A stretch of 9,927 bases of DNA from an uncultured Collinsella sp. GTDB lineage: Bacteria > Actinomycetota > Coriobacteriia > Coriobacteriales > Coriobacteriaceae. The number at the start of each line of letters is the position of its first letter. Position 1 is the stretch's first letter. The stretch is taken from the NCBI GenBank assembly GCA_900542175.1, contig UQNC01000061.1:1-9927 (forward strand), read 5' to 3'. Below the pieces are notes generated by a model, which searched no databases, was not told the origin of the DNA, and worked only from the letters and a program-made list of their open reading frames with translations. Both the position numbers and the translations under genes were made by a program. This document shows positions 1 to 6,823 of the stretch, piece after piece.

Positions 1-240
1 CCGTTGCCGCGCCCCGCAGTGCCCGCTTCCCCCGAGAACAATTATCAGTGCAGGTCAGAACTGTGGCGCATTTGGTCGTGCTTCGCCTCCTGCAAAAAGC
101 CTACTCACTCAGTTTTTTCTGTTAGAAGATCGCCGCGAGGGAAAGCAGCTCTCCTACGGCTGTTGACGTTTGCCCAGATAAAACCTGCCAAAATAAACCC
201 GTCCCTTTTTGGTCGGTGTGGGTTTTTGGACGCTTGCCCG
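1..240. other. Intergenic region with no supported gene
   Basis: I see no gene here. An open frame runs from the left edge to 267, but it has no Shine-Dalgarno sequence, an odd composition (Cys, Arg and Pro rich) and no recognisable domain, so I do not call it. A run of six T at 112-117 has no GC-rich stem before it, so it is not a convincing terminator. Nothing shows what lies to the left of the window. Confidence 0.5.
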
Positions 241-308
241 ACGAGAGTGGATAATCTCCCACTTTGAGCGCGAACATGGGCCAAAAACGGGAGATTATCC
301 ACTCTCGT
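241..308. repeat. Perfect 20-bp inverted repeat, 28-nt spacer
   Basis: Arm 241-260 (ACGAGAGTGGATAATCTCCC) is the exact reverse complement of arm 289-308, with a 28-nt spacer (261-288). There is no T-run on either side, so it is not a standard intrinsic terminator. Each arm holds a GATAAT hexamer, which is -10-like, and a TTATCCACT nonamer differing from the DnaA box TTATCCACA only at the last base. It lies about 50 bases upstream of the predicted -35 of the DAHP synthase gene. It could be an operator, a dispersed palindromic element or a factor-dependent terminator for an upstream gene. The sequence alone does not decide. Confidence 0.85.
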
Positions 309-356
309 GGTGAGCGGGCTCTTGTGTCGATTCATTCCCTTTTTAGTAGGCTGTGC

Positions 357-385
357 TTGCACTTTAGCGTGCGACAGCGGATAAT
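357..385 (+). promoter_or_regulatory. Probable promoter of the DAHP synthase gene
   Basis: TTGCAC at 357-362 and GATAAT at 380-385 are separated by exactly 17 bases. The -10 matches TATAAT at 5 of 6 positions; the -35 matches TTGACA at only 3 of 6. Transcription would start near 392 and give a leader of about 48 nt, too short for a T-box or a classical attenuator. This is an inference from spacing and similarity only. Confidence 0.45.
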
Positions 386-439
386 GCCGAGCACTCGACA
401 ATACGCTTATTGCTCTTTCTATAGATTGAGGAGGCCCCT

Positions 440-1471
440 ATGGCCATGGAATTCAAACGCAAGTTGCCGATCCCCATGGAGATCCGCGAGGAAATGCCAC
501 TTTCTGCCGAGCTTACCGCCAAAAAGCAGGCATTTGACGCCGAGGTCGCCAAAGTCTTTACCGGCGAGGACGCACGCAAGGTGCTTATCATCGGTCCGTG
601 CTCTGCCGACCGCGAGGACTCGGTGCTTGAGTACATGAACCGACTGGCCAAGACCGCCGAGGAGGTCAAGGACAAGCTCATCATCATTCCGCGCGTCTAT
701 ACCAACAAGCCGCGCACCAAGGGCACCGGCTACAAGGGTCTGCTGCACAACCCCAACCCCGAGGCTCCCGACGACCTGCTCGAGGGCGTCAAGGCCATCC
801 GCCACATGCACCTGCGCGTCATCGAGGAGACGGGCTTCTTCACCGCTGACGAGATGCTCTACCCGTCCAACTACCAGTACCTCGTCGACTTGCTGAGCTA
901 CGTTGCCGTGGGCGCGCGCTCGGTCGAGAACCAGGAGCATCGCCTGGTGTCGAGCGGCATTTCGGTACCCGTGGGCATGAAGAACCCCACTGCCGGCTCC
1001 ACCACCGTCATGCTCAACTCCATCTACGCCGCCCAGGCGCACCAGAGTTTTATCTTCCGCAACTGGGAGGTCGAGTGCGACGGCAATCCGCTCGCGCACG
1101 CCGTCATGCGCGGCTACATTGGCCTCGACGGCCGCACCTACCCTAACTACCACTACGAGCATCTGGAGCGTCTTGCCGAGCGCTACACCGAGCACGCCGG
1201 TTATGCCAACCCAGCGGCGGTCATCGACTGCAACCATGACAACTCGGGCAAGCGTCCGCTGGAGCAGTATCGCATTTGCAAGGAGGTGCTCGACAGCTGC
1301 CGCCGCAACGAAGCCATCTCCAGGCTGGTCAAGGGCTTTATGATCGAGTCCTACCTTGAGGACGGCAACCAGCCGGTCGACGGCGGCGTCTTTGGCAAGT
1401 CGATCACCGATCCGTGCCTGGGCTGGGAAAAGACCGACTACCTCATTCACGAGATCGCGGAACGTATTTAG
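440..1471 (+). CDS. aroF: 3-deoxy-7-phosphoheptulonate (DAHP) synthase, type I
   Basis: This cytosolic enzyme condenses phosphoenolpyruvate with erythrose 4-phosphate to give DAHP, the first step of the shikimate pathway to aromatic amino acids. At 343 aa it matches the usual 340-360 aa of AroF/AroG/AroH enzymes. Visible motifs are GPCS (52-55), KPRT (90-93, substrate-binding Lys and Arg), PVGMKNPTAGS (177-187) and GWEKTDY near the C-terminus. By alignment from memory with E. coli AroG, the metal ligands are Cys54, His266, Glu303 and Asp324, all present. GAGGAGG (428-434) sits 5 nt before the ATG at 440; a second ATG at 446 is possible. The gene stands alone and faces the marR-ABC operon tail to tail. 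The name aroF is a convention, since the sequence does not say which aromatic amino acid, if any, inhibits it. Confidence 0.96.
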   Translation: MAMEFKRKLPIPMEIREEMPLSAELTAKKQAFDAEVAKVFTGEDARKVLIIGPCSADREDSVLEYMNRLAKTAEEVKDKLIIIPRVYTNKPRTKGTGYKGLLHNPNPEAPDDLLEGVKAIRHMHLRVIEETGFFTADEMLYPSNYQYLVDLLSYVAVGARSVENQEHRLVSSGISVPVGMKNPTAGSTTVMLNSIYAAQAHQSFIFRNWEVECDGNPLAHAVMRGYIGLDGRTYPNYHYEHLERLAERYTEHAGYANPAAVIDCNHDNSGKRPLEQYRICKEVLDSCRRNEAISRLVKGFMIESYLEDGNQPVDGGVFGKSITDPCLGWEKTDYLIHEIAERI

Positions 1472-1498
1472 TTACGCGGGTTTACCAACCCGCGTAAC
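1471..1498 (+). terminator. Hairpin at the 3' end of the DAHP synthase gene
   Basis: A perfect 12-bp stem (1471-1482 with 1487-1498, GTTACGCGGGTT and its complement) has a TACC loop and starts at the last base of the stop codon. No U-run follows, so it is a non-canonical terminator or an mRNA 3'-end stabiliser rather than a textbook intrinsic terminator. The stem itself is certain; its function is inferred from position. Confidence 0.6.
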
Positions 1499-1552
1499 GG
1501 CGCTCGCTGTCCGCCCTCTACCTGCGGCGTTGTCTTGCTCCAGGGGCACTCA

Positions 1553-1606
1553 TTGGGGACGTACTTAAATGAGTAGTCGTTGGGGACGTTCTTGTTTGAC
1601 TAGTCG
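1553..1606. repeat. Two tandem copies of a 27-bp GGGGACGT repeat
   Basis: Copy 1 (1553-1579) and copy 2 (1580-1606) both begin TTGGGGACGT and end TAGTCG, differing at 5 of 27 positions. They lead into an inverted copy that forms the hairpin described next. Non-coding. Confidence 0.85.
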
Positions 1607-1630
1607 TTTAAGAACGTCCCCAATGACTAC
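1573..1630. repeat. REP-like palindrome, 21-bp stem
   Basis: Arm 1573-1593 (begins GTAGTC, ends ACGTTCTT) pairs with 1610-1630 (begins AAGAACGT, ends GACTAC). There is one non-Watson-Crick position, which is a G·U pair in a plus-strand transcript. The 16-nt loop holds its own palindrome GACTAGTC (1598-1605). The foot reads GTAG on one side and CTAC on the other, as in REP sequences served by RAYT (TnpA_REP) transposases. No RAYT gene is in the window, so that link is inference. Confidence 0.8.
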
Positions 1631-1646
1631 CTTTCAAACCTGGCAG

Positions 1647-1688
1647 TTAGGGACGTTCCTTATCTGCCGGCACTTGGGGACACTCCTT
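1647..1688. repeat. Second pair of GGGGACG-type repeats, 27-bp period
   Basis: TTAGGGACGTTCCTT (1647-1661) and TTGGGGACACTCCTT (1674-1688) are again offset by exactly 27 bases, as are the copies at 1553 and 1580. They are more diverged members of the same repeat family. GGCAG (1642-1646) and CTGCC (1664-1668) flank the first one and could form a short stem. Confidence 0.7.
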
Positions 1689-1749
1689 GCATCGGCTGAC
1701 GCGGTTTGCTCGCTGGCATTGCTAGATTTTTTGGCGTTCTCTAAGTCCT

Positions 1750-1979
1750 GTGGGCAAAAAATGGCAAATATGAGTACTGTTGCTAGCGTAGTATCATATC
1801 GATCTTACAAGATAATAGACACAACAGTAAATATGTTCATTAACGTTGGCACACAGAAGCATGCTACCGGGCATTTTGATCAATTTGAAGGCATATCTAG
1901 GCCGCAATGAGGTCGTTTGGGGCAGTTTTGGCTGTTACTAAAAAGGTGACAGTACTCATATTTGCCATTTTTTGTCCAC
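1750..1979. mobile_element. MITE-like 230-bp segment with 31-bp inverted repeats
   Basis: Arm 1750-1780 (GTGGGCAAAAAATGGCAAAT... to ACTGT) and arm 1949-1979 are reverse complements at 30 of 31 positions. The 168-bp interior is visibly more AT-rich than the flanking genes and holds no credible gene. Length, terminal inverted repeats and lack of coding suggest a non-autonomous element. I see no target-site duplication beside the arms, so the transposition origin is unproven. Read inward, both arms start with a codon string for MANMSTV; one side stays open to 1910, but without a ribosome binding site. Confidence 0.6.
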
Positions 1980-2034
1980 GGGGCCTTGAGGGAGGGCGTC
2001 AATCAGGTCCCAGGGGAGGCGGTTCGAGGGCTGC

Positions 2035-2074
2035 AAAACAAAAACGGGGACGCAGATTGTCCTGCGTCCCCGTT
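2035..2074 (-). terminator. Intrinsic terminator of the marR-ABC operon
   Basis: A perfect 13-bp stem (2043-2055 with 2062-2074, AACGGGGACGCAG and its complement) has a 6-nt loop. Read on the minus strand, the stem is followed by TTTTTGTTTT (complement of 2035-2044). It starts about 30 nt after the stop codon of the 618-aa ABC protein. There is no T-run on the plus-strand side, so it serves the minus strand. The stem contains the GGGGACG core found in the nearby repeats. Confidence 0.93.
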
Positions 2075-2105
2075 CTCGGGCGTTATTCGTTCCTTGCGAC
2101 AGAAT

Positions 2106-3962
2106 TTACGCCGCTTCGTCGAACTGCGAGTTGTACAGGTCGGCGTAGAAGCCGCCTTGGGCGAGCAGTTCGTCGTGCGTGCCCTTCTCGACGATGTCGC
2201 CGTCGCGAATTACCAAGATCACGTCGGCGTTGCGGATCGTGGACAGGCGGTGCGCGATGACAAAGCTGGTACGGCCCTGCATCAGTGCATCCATGGCACG
2301 CTGGATGAGCTCCTCGGTGCGGGTATCGACGTTGGAGGTCGCCTCGTCCAGAATCAGCGCCGGGCGGTCGGCCAAAATGGCACGGGCGATGGTCACGAGC
2401 TGGCGCTGACCCTGCGACAGGTTAGTGCCCTCCTCGTTAATCATAAAGTCGTAGCCACCGGCGAGCGTATGGATAAAGTGGTCGCAGCGTGCGGCGCGTG
2501 CAGCGGCTTCGACCTCGGCATCGCTCGCGTCGGGGCGTCCGTAGCGGATGTTCTCGCGGATGGTGCCGTTAAACAGCCAGGTATCCTGCAGCACCATGGC
2601 AAACTCGCCGCGCAGCGCCGCGCGATCCCAGTCGCGCACGTCGACGCCCTCGACACGCAGCGAGCCGCCGTCCACGTCGTAGAAGCGCTGCAGCAGCTTA
2701 ATGAGCGTGGTCTTGCCGGCGCCGGTGGGGCCGACGATGGCGATGGTCTGGCCGGGCTGTGCCTCGCAGCTAAAGTCGTGGATGATGGTCTTGTCGGGCG
2801 TGTAGCCAAACTTGACATGGTCGAACTCCACGTGACCGGGGCGCTTTTCGGGAATCTGCGCGTCGGCCTTCTGCTCCTCCTCGGGCGCGGCCAAAAACTC
2901 AAAGACGCGCTCGGTGGCAGCGGCCATCGACTGCATCGTGTTGCTCACGTTGCCCAGCTGCTGCACGGGTTGCGTAAAGTTGCGAACGTACTGGATAAAG
3001 CTCTGAATATCGCCAGGCGTGGCATTGCCGGTCAGCGCGAGCTGCGCGCCCACCACGACGACGCCCACGTAGCCCATGTTGCCCACCAAGCTCATAAGCG
3101 GCATCATCAGGCCCGACAGGAACTGCGAGCGCCAGCCACTAATAAAGAGGCGGTCGTTTTGACGGTCGAACTCCTCGATCGAGGCCTCGGCGCGGTCGAA
3201 CACCTGAATGACATTCTGGCCGGCAAAGTCCTCCTCGATAATGCCGTTGACGGTGCCCAGGACTTGCTGTTGCTCGCGGAAGTACGGCTGCGAGAAGTGA
3301 ATCATTACGGTCAGGATAATCGCGGCGGCCGGCAGCGTGAGCACGGTAACGCCGGTGAGCGGCAGGCTGATCGAAAGCATCATGACGAGCACGCCGACAA
3401 TCTGCGTCACCGACGTGATGAGCTGTGTCACGCTCTGGTTGAGCGACTGGCCGAGCGTGTCGACGTCGTTGGTGATGCGGCTGAGCACGTCACCCTTGCT
3501 GTGTCCGTTAAAGTAGCTCATCGGCACGACGGCGATCTTGGCGGCGATCTCCTTGCGCATGCGGTAGCAGATCTTTTGCGTGACGCCGGTCATGAGCCAG
3601 CCCTGGATGAGGCTGCAGACAGAGCTTGCCAGATACAGGCAGAGCAAAAAGCCGAGCGTCTTGGCGATCCAGGCAAAGTCGACATCGCCGGTACCGTTGA
3701 CCTTGGCGACCAGGCCCTCGAACAGCTTGGTCGTAACCTGGCCAAGTACTTTGGGCCCCACAATGTTAAAGATGACCGAGCATACGGCAAAGGCGACGGC
3801 GGCAAACACGGCAATCTTGTGCTGGCCGATATAGCCGAGCAGCTGCCTCATGGTGCCCTTAAAGTCCTTGGCCTTTTCGCCGCGACGCATGCCGCCCATG
3901 CGGCCCATGGGACCACGCTGGCGGGTGGGCTTGGGAATCTGAGTCTTGGTCTCGTCTGCCAT
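2106..3962 (-). CDS. ABC exporter half-transporter B (canonical ATPase)
   Basis: This is an inner-membrane ABC exporter half with a fused type IV exporter membrane domain and ATPase, 618 aa, the usual size. A basic, Met/Gly/Arg-rich N-terminus (1-45) precedes about six membrane helices (about 49-72, 100-125, 181-200, 205-222, 285-312, 318-340). The ATPase domain shows Walker A GPTGAGKT (411-418), Q-loop Gln459, signature LSQGQ (515-519), Walker B ALILDE with catalytic Glu540, D-loop (543-546) and H-loop His571. The signature has Gln instead of Gly at its third position. The ATG overlaps the upstream TAA (TAATG), and GGAGG (3972-3976) lies 9 nt before it. It probably pairs with the 789-aa half encoded just upstream. 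The substrate cannot be told; multidrug or peptide export is typical of the family. Confidence 0.93.
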   Translation of the reverse strand: MADETKTQIPKPTRQRGPMGRMGGMRRGEKAKDFKGTMRQLLGYIGQHKIAVFAAVAFAVCSVIFNIVGPKVLGQVTTKLFEGLVAKVNGTGDVDFAWIAKTLGFLLCLYLASSVCSLIQGWLMTGVTQKICYRMRKEIAAKIAVVPMSYFNGHSKGDVLSRITNDVDTLGQSLNQSVTQLITSVTQIVGVLVMMLSISLPLTGVTVLTLPAAAIILTVMIHFSQPYFREQQQVLGTVNGIIEEDFAGQNVIQVFDRAEASIEEFDRQNDRLFISGWRSQFLSGLMMPLMSLVGNMGYVGVVVVGAQLALTGNATPGDIQSFIQYVRNFTQPVQQLGNVSNTMQSMAAATERVFEFLAAPEEEQKADAQIPEKRPGHVEFDHVKFGYTPDKTIIHDFSCEAQPGQTIAIVGPTGAGKTTLIKLLQRFYDVDGGSLRVEGVDVRDWDRAALRGEFAMVLQDTWLFNGTIRENIRYGRPDASDAEVEAAARAARCDHFIHTLAGGYDFMINEEGTNLSQGQRQLVTIARAILADRPALILDEATSNVDTRTEELIQRAMDALMQGRTSFVIAHRLSTIRNADVILVIRDGDIVEKGTHDELLAQGGFYADLYNSQFDEAA

Positions 3963-6331
3963 TAGCGCTCGCCTCCTTCCGTGACGGCTGCAATTTCTTC
4001 TTGGGTAAGCCCCAGCTCCTCGGCGGAAAGCTGCGACTGGGCGATCTCCAGGTACGCCGGGCAGCTGCGCAGCAGCTCCTCGTGCGTACCGGTGCCCACC
4101 ACGTGGCCGTCGTCGAGCACGATGATCTGGTCGGCGTGCATGATGGTCGCGATGCGCTGGGCCACGACCACGAGCGCAGCGTCGGTGACGTTTTTGGCCA
4201 GCTCCTCGCGCAGGCGCGCGTCGGTCTTGTAGTCGAGGGCGCTAAACGAGTCATCGAACACCACGACCTCGGGCTTTTTGGCCAACGCGCGGGCAATGGC
4301 CAGGCGTTGGCGCTGACCACCCGAAACATTGGAGCCGCCCTGGCTGATGGGGGAGTCGTAGCCGCCCTCGCGCTCGGCGATAAAGTCCTCGGCCTGGGCG
4401 ATGCGTGCCGCCTGGCGCATATCATCATCGCTCACCATGTCGCCGGCAAACTTGAGGTTGCTCTCGACGGTGCCCGAGAACAGGCGACCCTGCTGCGGGA
4501 TGTAACCAATGCGGTGGCGCAGCTCGGAAAGGGTCATGTCGCGCACGTCGATGCCGTCGAGCGAAATGCTGCCGCCCGTGACGTCGTACAGGCGCGGAAT
4601 CAGCTGCACGAGCGTGGACTTGCCCGAACCCGTTGAGCCAATGATGCCGAGCAACTGGCCGGCATGTGTGGTGAAGTTCACGCCGCTGATGACATCGGCG
4701 CGGGCATCGGGATACTGGAAGCTCACGTCGCGGAAAGTGAGCTCACCGTGCGGCGCGCTGGCCGCGGGCAGTTTGGGCGAGGCGGGGTCGTTGATGCTCG
4801 TGGGGCAAGTGATGACCTCTTCCACGCGCTCGGCTGCGACCTCGGCACGGGGCAGGATAACCGAAACCATGGTGAGGATCATAAACGCCATGACGATCTG
4901 CATGGTATAGGAGATAAACGCCATCATGTTGCCGACCTGCATCACGCCGTCGGACACACCCTGCGCGCCAAACCAGACGATGAGCACGGTGATGCAGTTC
5001 ATGACGAGCATCATGAGCGGCATCATAAAGCTCATGGCGCGGTTGGTGTAGAGCTGCGTGGTCATCAGATCGAGCGATGCCTTGTCAAAACGCTCGAGCT
5101 CATGCTCCTCGCGGTTGAACGAGCGGATGGGCATAAGACCGTCGAGCAGCTCGCGGGCGGTGAGGTTCACGCGGTCCACAAATCTCTGCATCTTTTTGAA
5201 CTTGGGCATGGTGAGGCCCATGAGCACGCCGACGACGGCCGAGACAGCGATGATGGCCACGGCGATGGTCCACTCCAGGCCGGTGTGGTTGGCCAGGACG
5301 CGCATGACGGCGACGATGCCCATGACGGGGGCCATCAGGCACATGCGGATAAACAGGGTTGCGGCCATCTGAATCTGCTGAATGTCGTTGGTGCAGCGGG
5401 TGATGAGCGAGGCCTGGCTAAACTTGCCCACCTCGGCCGGCGAGAAGTGCATAACCTTGTTGAAGGTCTCGCGGCGCAGGTCGCGGGCGATGGAGCAGGC
5501 GGTGCGCGAGGCCACGGCACCGGTCAGGATGGTGGCGACCAGCGACACCAGACACAGACCAAACATCGTGGTCGCCATGCGGCCCAGGTAGGCGTTCTGC
5601 ACGTCGGCGGGGTCGATACCCTGTGCCTTGTACTCGTCCTGCACATAGCTCACGGCGCGTTGGGTCACGATGGAGCCCGACATGGAGCCCATTTTGTCCG
5701 CCATACCGTTGGCGCCCTCGACGAGCTTGCCTTGGTCGATTAGGCCGCCTTCAACGCCTAGACGCAGGCTCTTCATGGTGATCTTGCCGCCGTCGGCATC
5801 AATCTGCTTTTGCATGCTCTGCGCGGCTGCAGCCTTTTGCTGTATTTCGGCGAGCTGCTCGGGCGTCATCGCTGCCATCTGCTCGGGGGTGGGCATGGCC
5901 TGAGCGGCACCGCCATCGCTTGCCTCGGTGGATGCGCCGGTTATGTCGCCCATGGAGTCGGCGTCGATGCCCTGGTTGAAGGCGAGCACGACGGTCTCGG
6001 GCAGGCTCATGATATCAGCGAGCTTGCTGCCGTCGGCGCGCTCATCCTCGGTTCCCCTGTACGTGCGAATACCGTTTTTGTCTGCCCTGCCAAACGCAGC
6101 TTCTACCGTCTTGGCGTCCTTGGCGCTCATAAAGAGTTCGAGGTCGTCGAGCGATTCGGTGCGAATGGTGTCGGGCACGGGCGAGGCGATGCCGCCTTGC
6201 TGCACGCCCACGTCGACGATGTCGCTCATGTAGGTAGGCAGTGCCAGATCGGCGTTGCAGCTGATTACGATGAGTACGATAGCTGTAAACAGTGCCAGGA
6301 TATGCTTTTTAAAGAGCTTGAGAATCCTCAC
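3962..6331 (-). CDS. ABC exporter half-transporter A (degenerate ATP site)
   Basis: This is the partner half of the exporter, 789 aa, about 170 longer than usual. Helix 1 (about 9-32) is followed by an outward-facing insertion (about 33-250) before helix 2 (251-275); further helices lie at about 325-346, 352-374, 435-458 and 468-495. The insertion is Ala/Met/Gln-rich with a TPEQ(M/L)A duplication (148-161), probably helical. The ATPase domain has Walker A GSTGSGKS (565-572), signature VSGGQ (669-673) and Walker B VVVFDD. Asp694 replaces the catalytic Glu and Gln725 replaces the H-loop His, as in the degenerate subunit of heterodimeric exporters such as TM287/288. The start is GTG at 6331, overlapping the marR stop by 4 bases (GTGA), with AAAGGAG (6341-6347) 9 nt upstream. 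Translation is probably coupled to marR. Confidence 0.93.
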   Translation of the reverse strand: MRILKLFKKHILALFTAIVLIVISCNADLALPTYMSDIVDVGVQQGGIASPVPDTIRTESLDDLELFMSAKDAKTVEAAFGRADKNGIRTYRGTEDERADGSKLADIMSLPETVVLAFNQGIDADSMGDITGASTEASDGGAAQAMPTPEQMAAMTPEQLAEIQQKAAAAQSMQKQIDADGGKITMKSLRLGVEGGLIDQGKLVEGANGMADKMGSMSGSIVTQRAVSYVQDEYKAQGIDPADVQNAYLGRMATTMFGLCLVSLVATILTGAVASRTACSIARDLRRETFNKVMHFSPAEVGKFSQASLITRCTNDIQQIQMAATLFIRMCLMAPVMGIVAVMRVLANHTGLEWTIAVAIIAVSAVVGVLMGLTMPKFKKMQRFVDRVNLTARELLDGLMPIRSFNREEHELERFDKASLDLMTTQLYTNRAMSFMMPLMMLVMNCITVLIVWFGAQGVSDGVMQVGNMMAFISYTMQIVMAFMILTMVSVILPRAEVAAERVEEVITCPTSINDPASPKLPAASAPHGELTFRDVSFQYPDARADVISGVNFTTHAGQLLGIIGSTGSGKSTLVQLIPRLYDVTGGSISLDGIDVRDMTLSELRHRIGYIPQQGRLFSGTVESNLKFAGDMVSDDDMRQAARIAQAEDFIAEREGGYDSPISQGGSNVSGGQRQRLAIARALAKKPEVVVFDDSFSALDYKTDARLREELAKNVTDAALVVVAQRIATIMHADQIIVLDDGHVVGTGTHEELLRSCPAYLEIAQSQLSAEELGLTQEEIAAVTEGGER

Positions 6332-6777
6332 TTGGCATCTCTCCTTTCTTGATTGCGATCGATAATTTCGTTGGCACGCCTAAGAAGGCGCACCATCTCT
6401 TGGGTATCTGTTTCGCCGAGCTGCTCGAGGAAAGCTGCGGTGCGGTCCTCGAATTCCCGACGTTTGATTTCGAGAACCTGGAATCCCTTGTCGGTCACTG
6501 TGACGTGTACGCGACGACGGTCAGTCTTTGAGTGCTCGCGCTCAATCCAACCCTTGGCCTCGAGGGCGCGCAAGATATTGGCGATGCGGGCGCTCGAGAC
6601 CCAGGCGCGATCGGCGAGTTCGCTCGGCGTGAGCGAACCGCCAGCGAGCATGAGGGCGCGCATGACGGCCATCTCGCCGCTGAGGGCTTTGTCCACAAAG
6701 CGCGAAACGCGCTGGTGAATGCCGCCAAACTCGATAAGGAGTTGATGCCCAAGCTCATGGAAATCGGTATCTTCCAC
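6328..6777 (-). CDS. MarR-family transcriptional regulator
   Basis: This is a 149-aa winged helix-turn-helix regulator of the usual MarR length. The DNA-binding region spans about 49-97: LTPSELADRAWVSSARIANI as the helix-turn-helix and a wing with the family's Asp-Arg-Arg (86-88). The N- and C-terminal helices would form the dimer interface. The start is GTG at 6777; it is the only choice, because an in-frame TAG lies four codons upstream (6787-6789). The ribosome binding site is weak (AGGGG, 6784-6788). It is first in an operon with the two ABC halves, a common arrangement in which the regulator represses the exporter and itself until a ligand binds. That role is inferred from family and context. 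Confidence 0.9.
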   Translation of the reverse strand: MEDTDFHELGHQLLIEFGGIHQRVSRFVDKALSGEMAVMRALMLAGGSLTPSELADRAWVSSARIANILRALEAKGWIEREHSKTDRRRVHVTVTDKGFQVLEIKRREFEDRTAAFLEQLGETDTQEMVRLLRRANEIIDRNQERRDAK

Positions 6778-6823
6778 CGAAAGCCCCTAATACTAGAAAC
6801 TATTTTCGGTAGAAGATGATACC
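6766..6823 (-). promoter_or_regulatory. Inverted repeat over the marR start codon
   Basis: Segment 6766-6782 (GGTATCTTCCACCGAAA) is repeated inverted at 6804-6823, with a 3-base insertion in the right arm. In the marR transcript the 12-bp core pairs fully, because the single DNA mismatch becomes U·G. The GTG start lies in the stem and AGGGG in the 21-nt loop. A further TTCGGTAGA stands at 6841-6849. It could be a MarR operator, a hairpin masking the start codon, or both. Confidence 0.65.

Noticed and set aside
4..267. An 87-codon plus-strand frame at the left edge
   Set aside because: No ribosome binding site, an unlikely composition, and it runs into the left arm of the 20-bp inverted repeat. 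A dispersed intergenic sequence is more likely.
309..439. T-box or peptide attenuator before the DAHP synthase gene
   Set aside because: No T-box GGUGG-type core, no leader peptide rich in aromatic codons, and the predicted leader is only about 48 nt.
419..1450. A 343-codon minus-strand open frame opposite the DAHP synthase
   Set aside because: It is a mirror frame of a fully conserved enzyme with intact metal ligands; no family resemblance of its own.
1553..1690. CRISPR array
   Set aside because: The 27-bp period comes from adjacent diverged repeats without spacers, and there are no cas genes.
1761..1910. A 49-codon frame starting MANMSTV inside the MITE-like segment
   Set aside because: No Shine-Dalgarno sequence, the start lies in the inverted-repeat arm, and I recognise no domain. 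Possible but unsupported.
1962..3965. A 667-codon plus-strand open frame opposite the ABC half B gene
   Set aside because: It is His/Asp/Ala-rich with no domain, and is an antisense by-product of GC-rich codon use in the ABC gene, whose motifs and ribosome binding site are clear.
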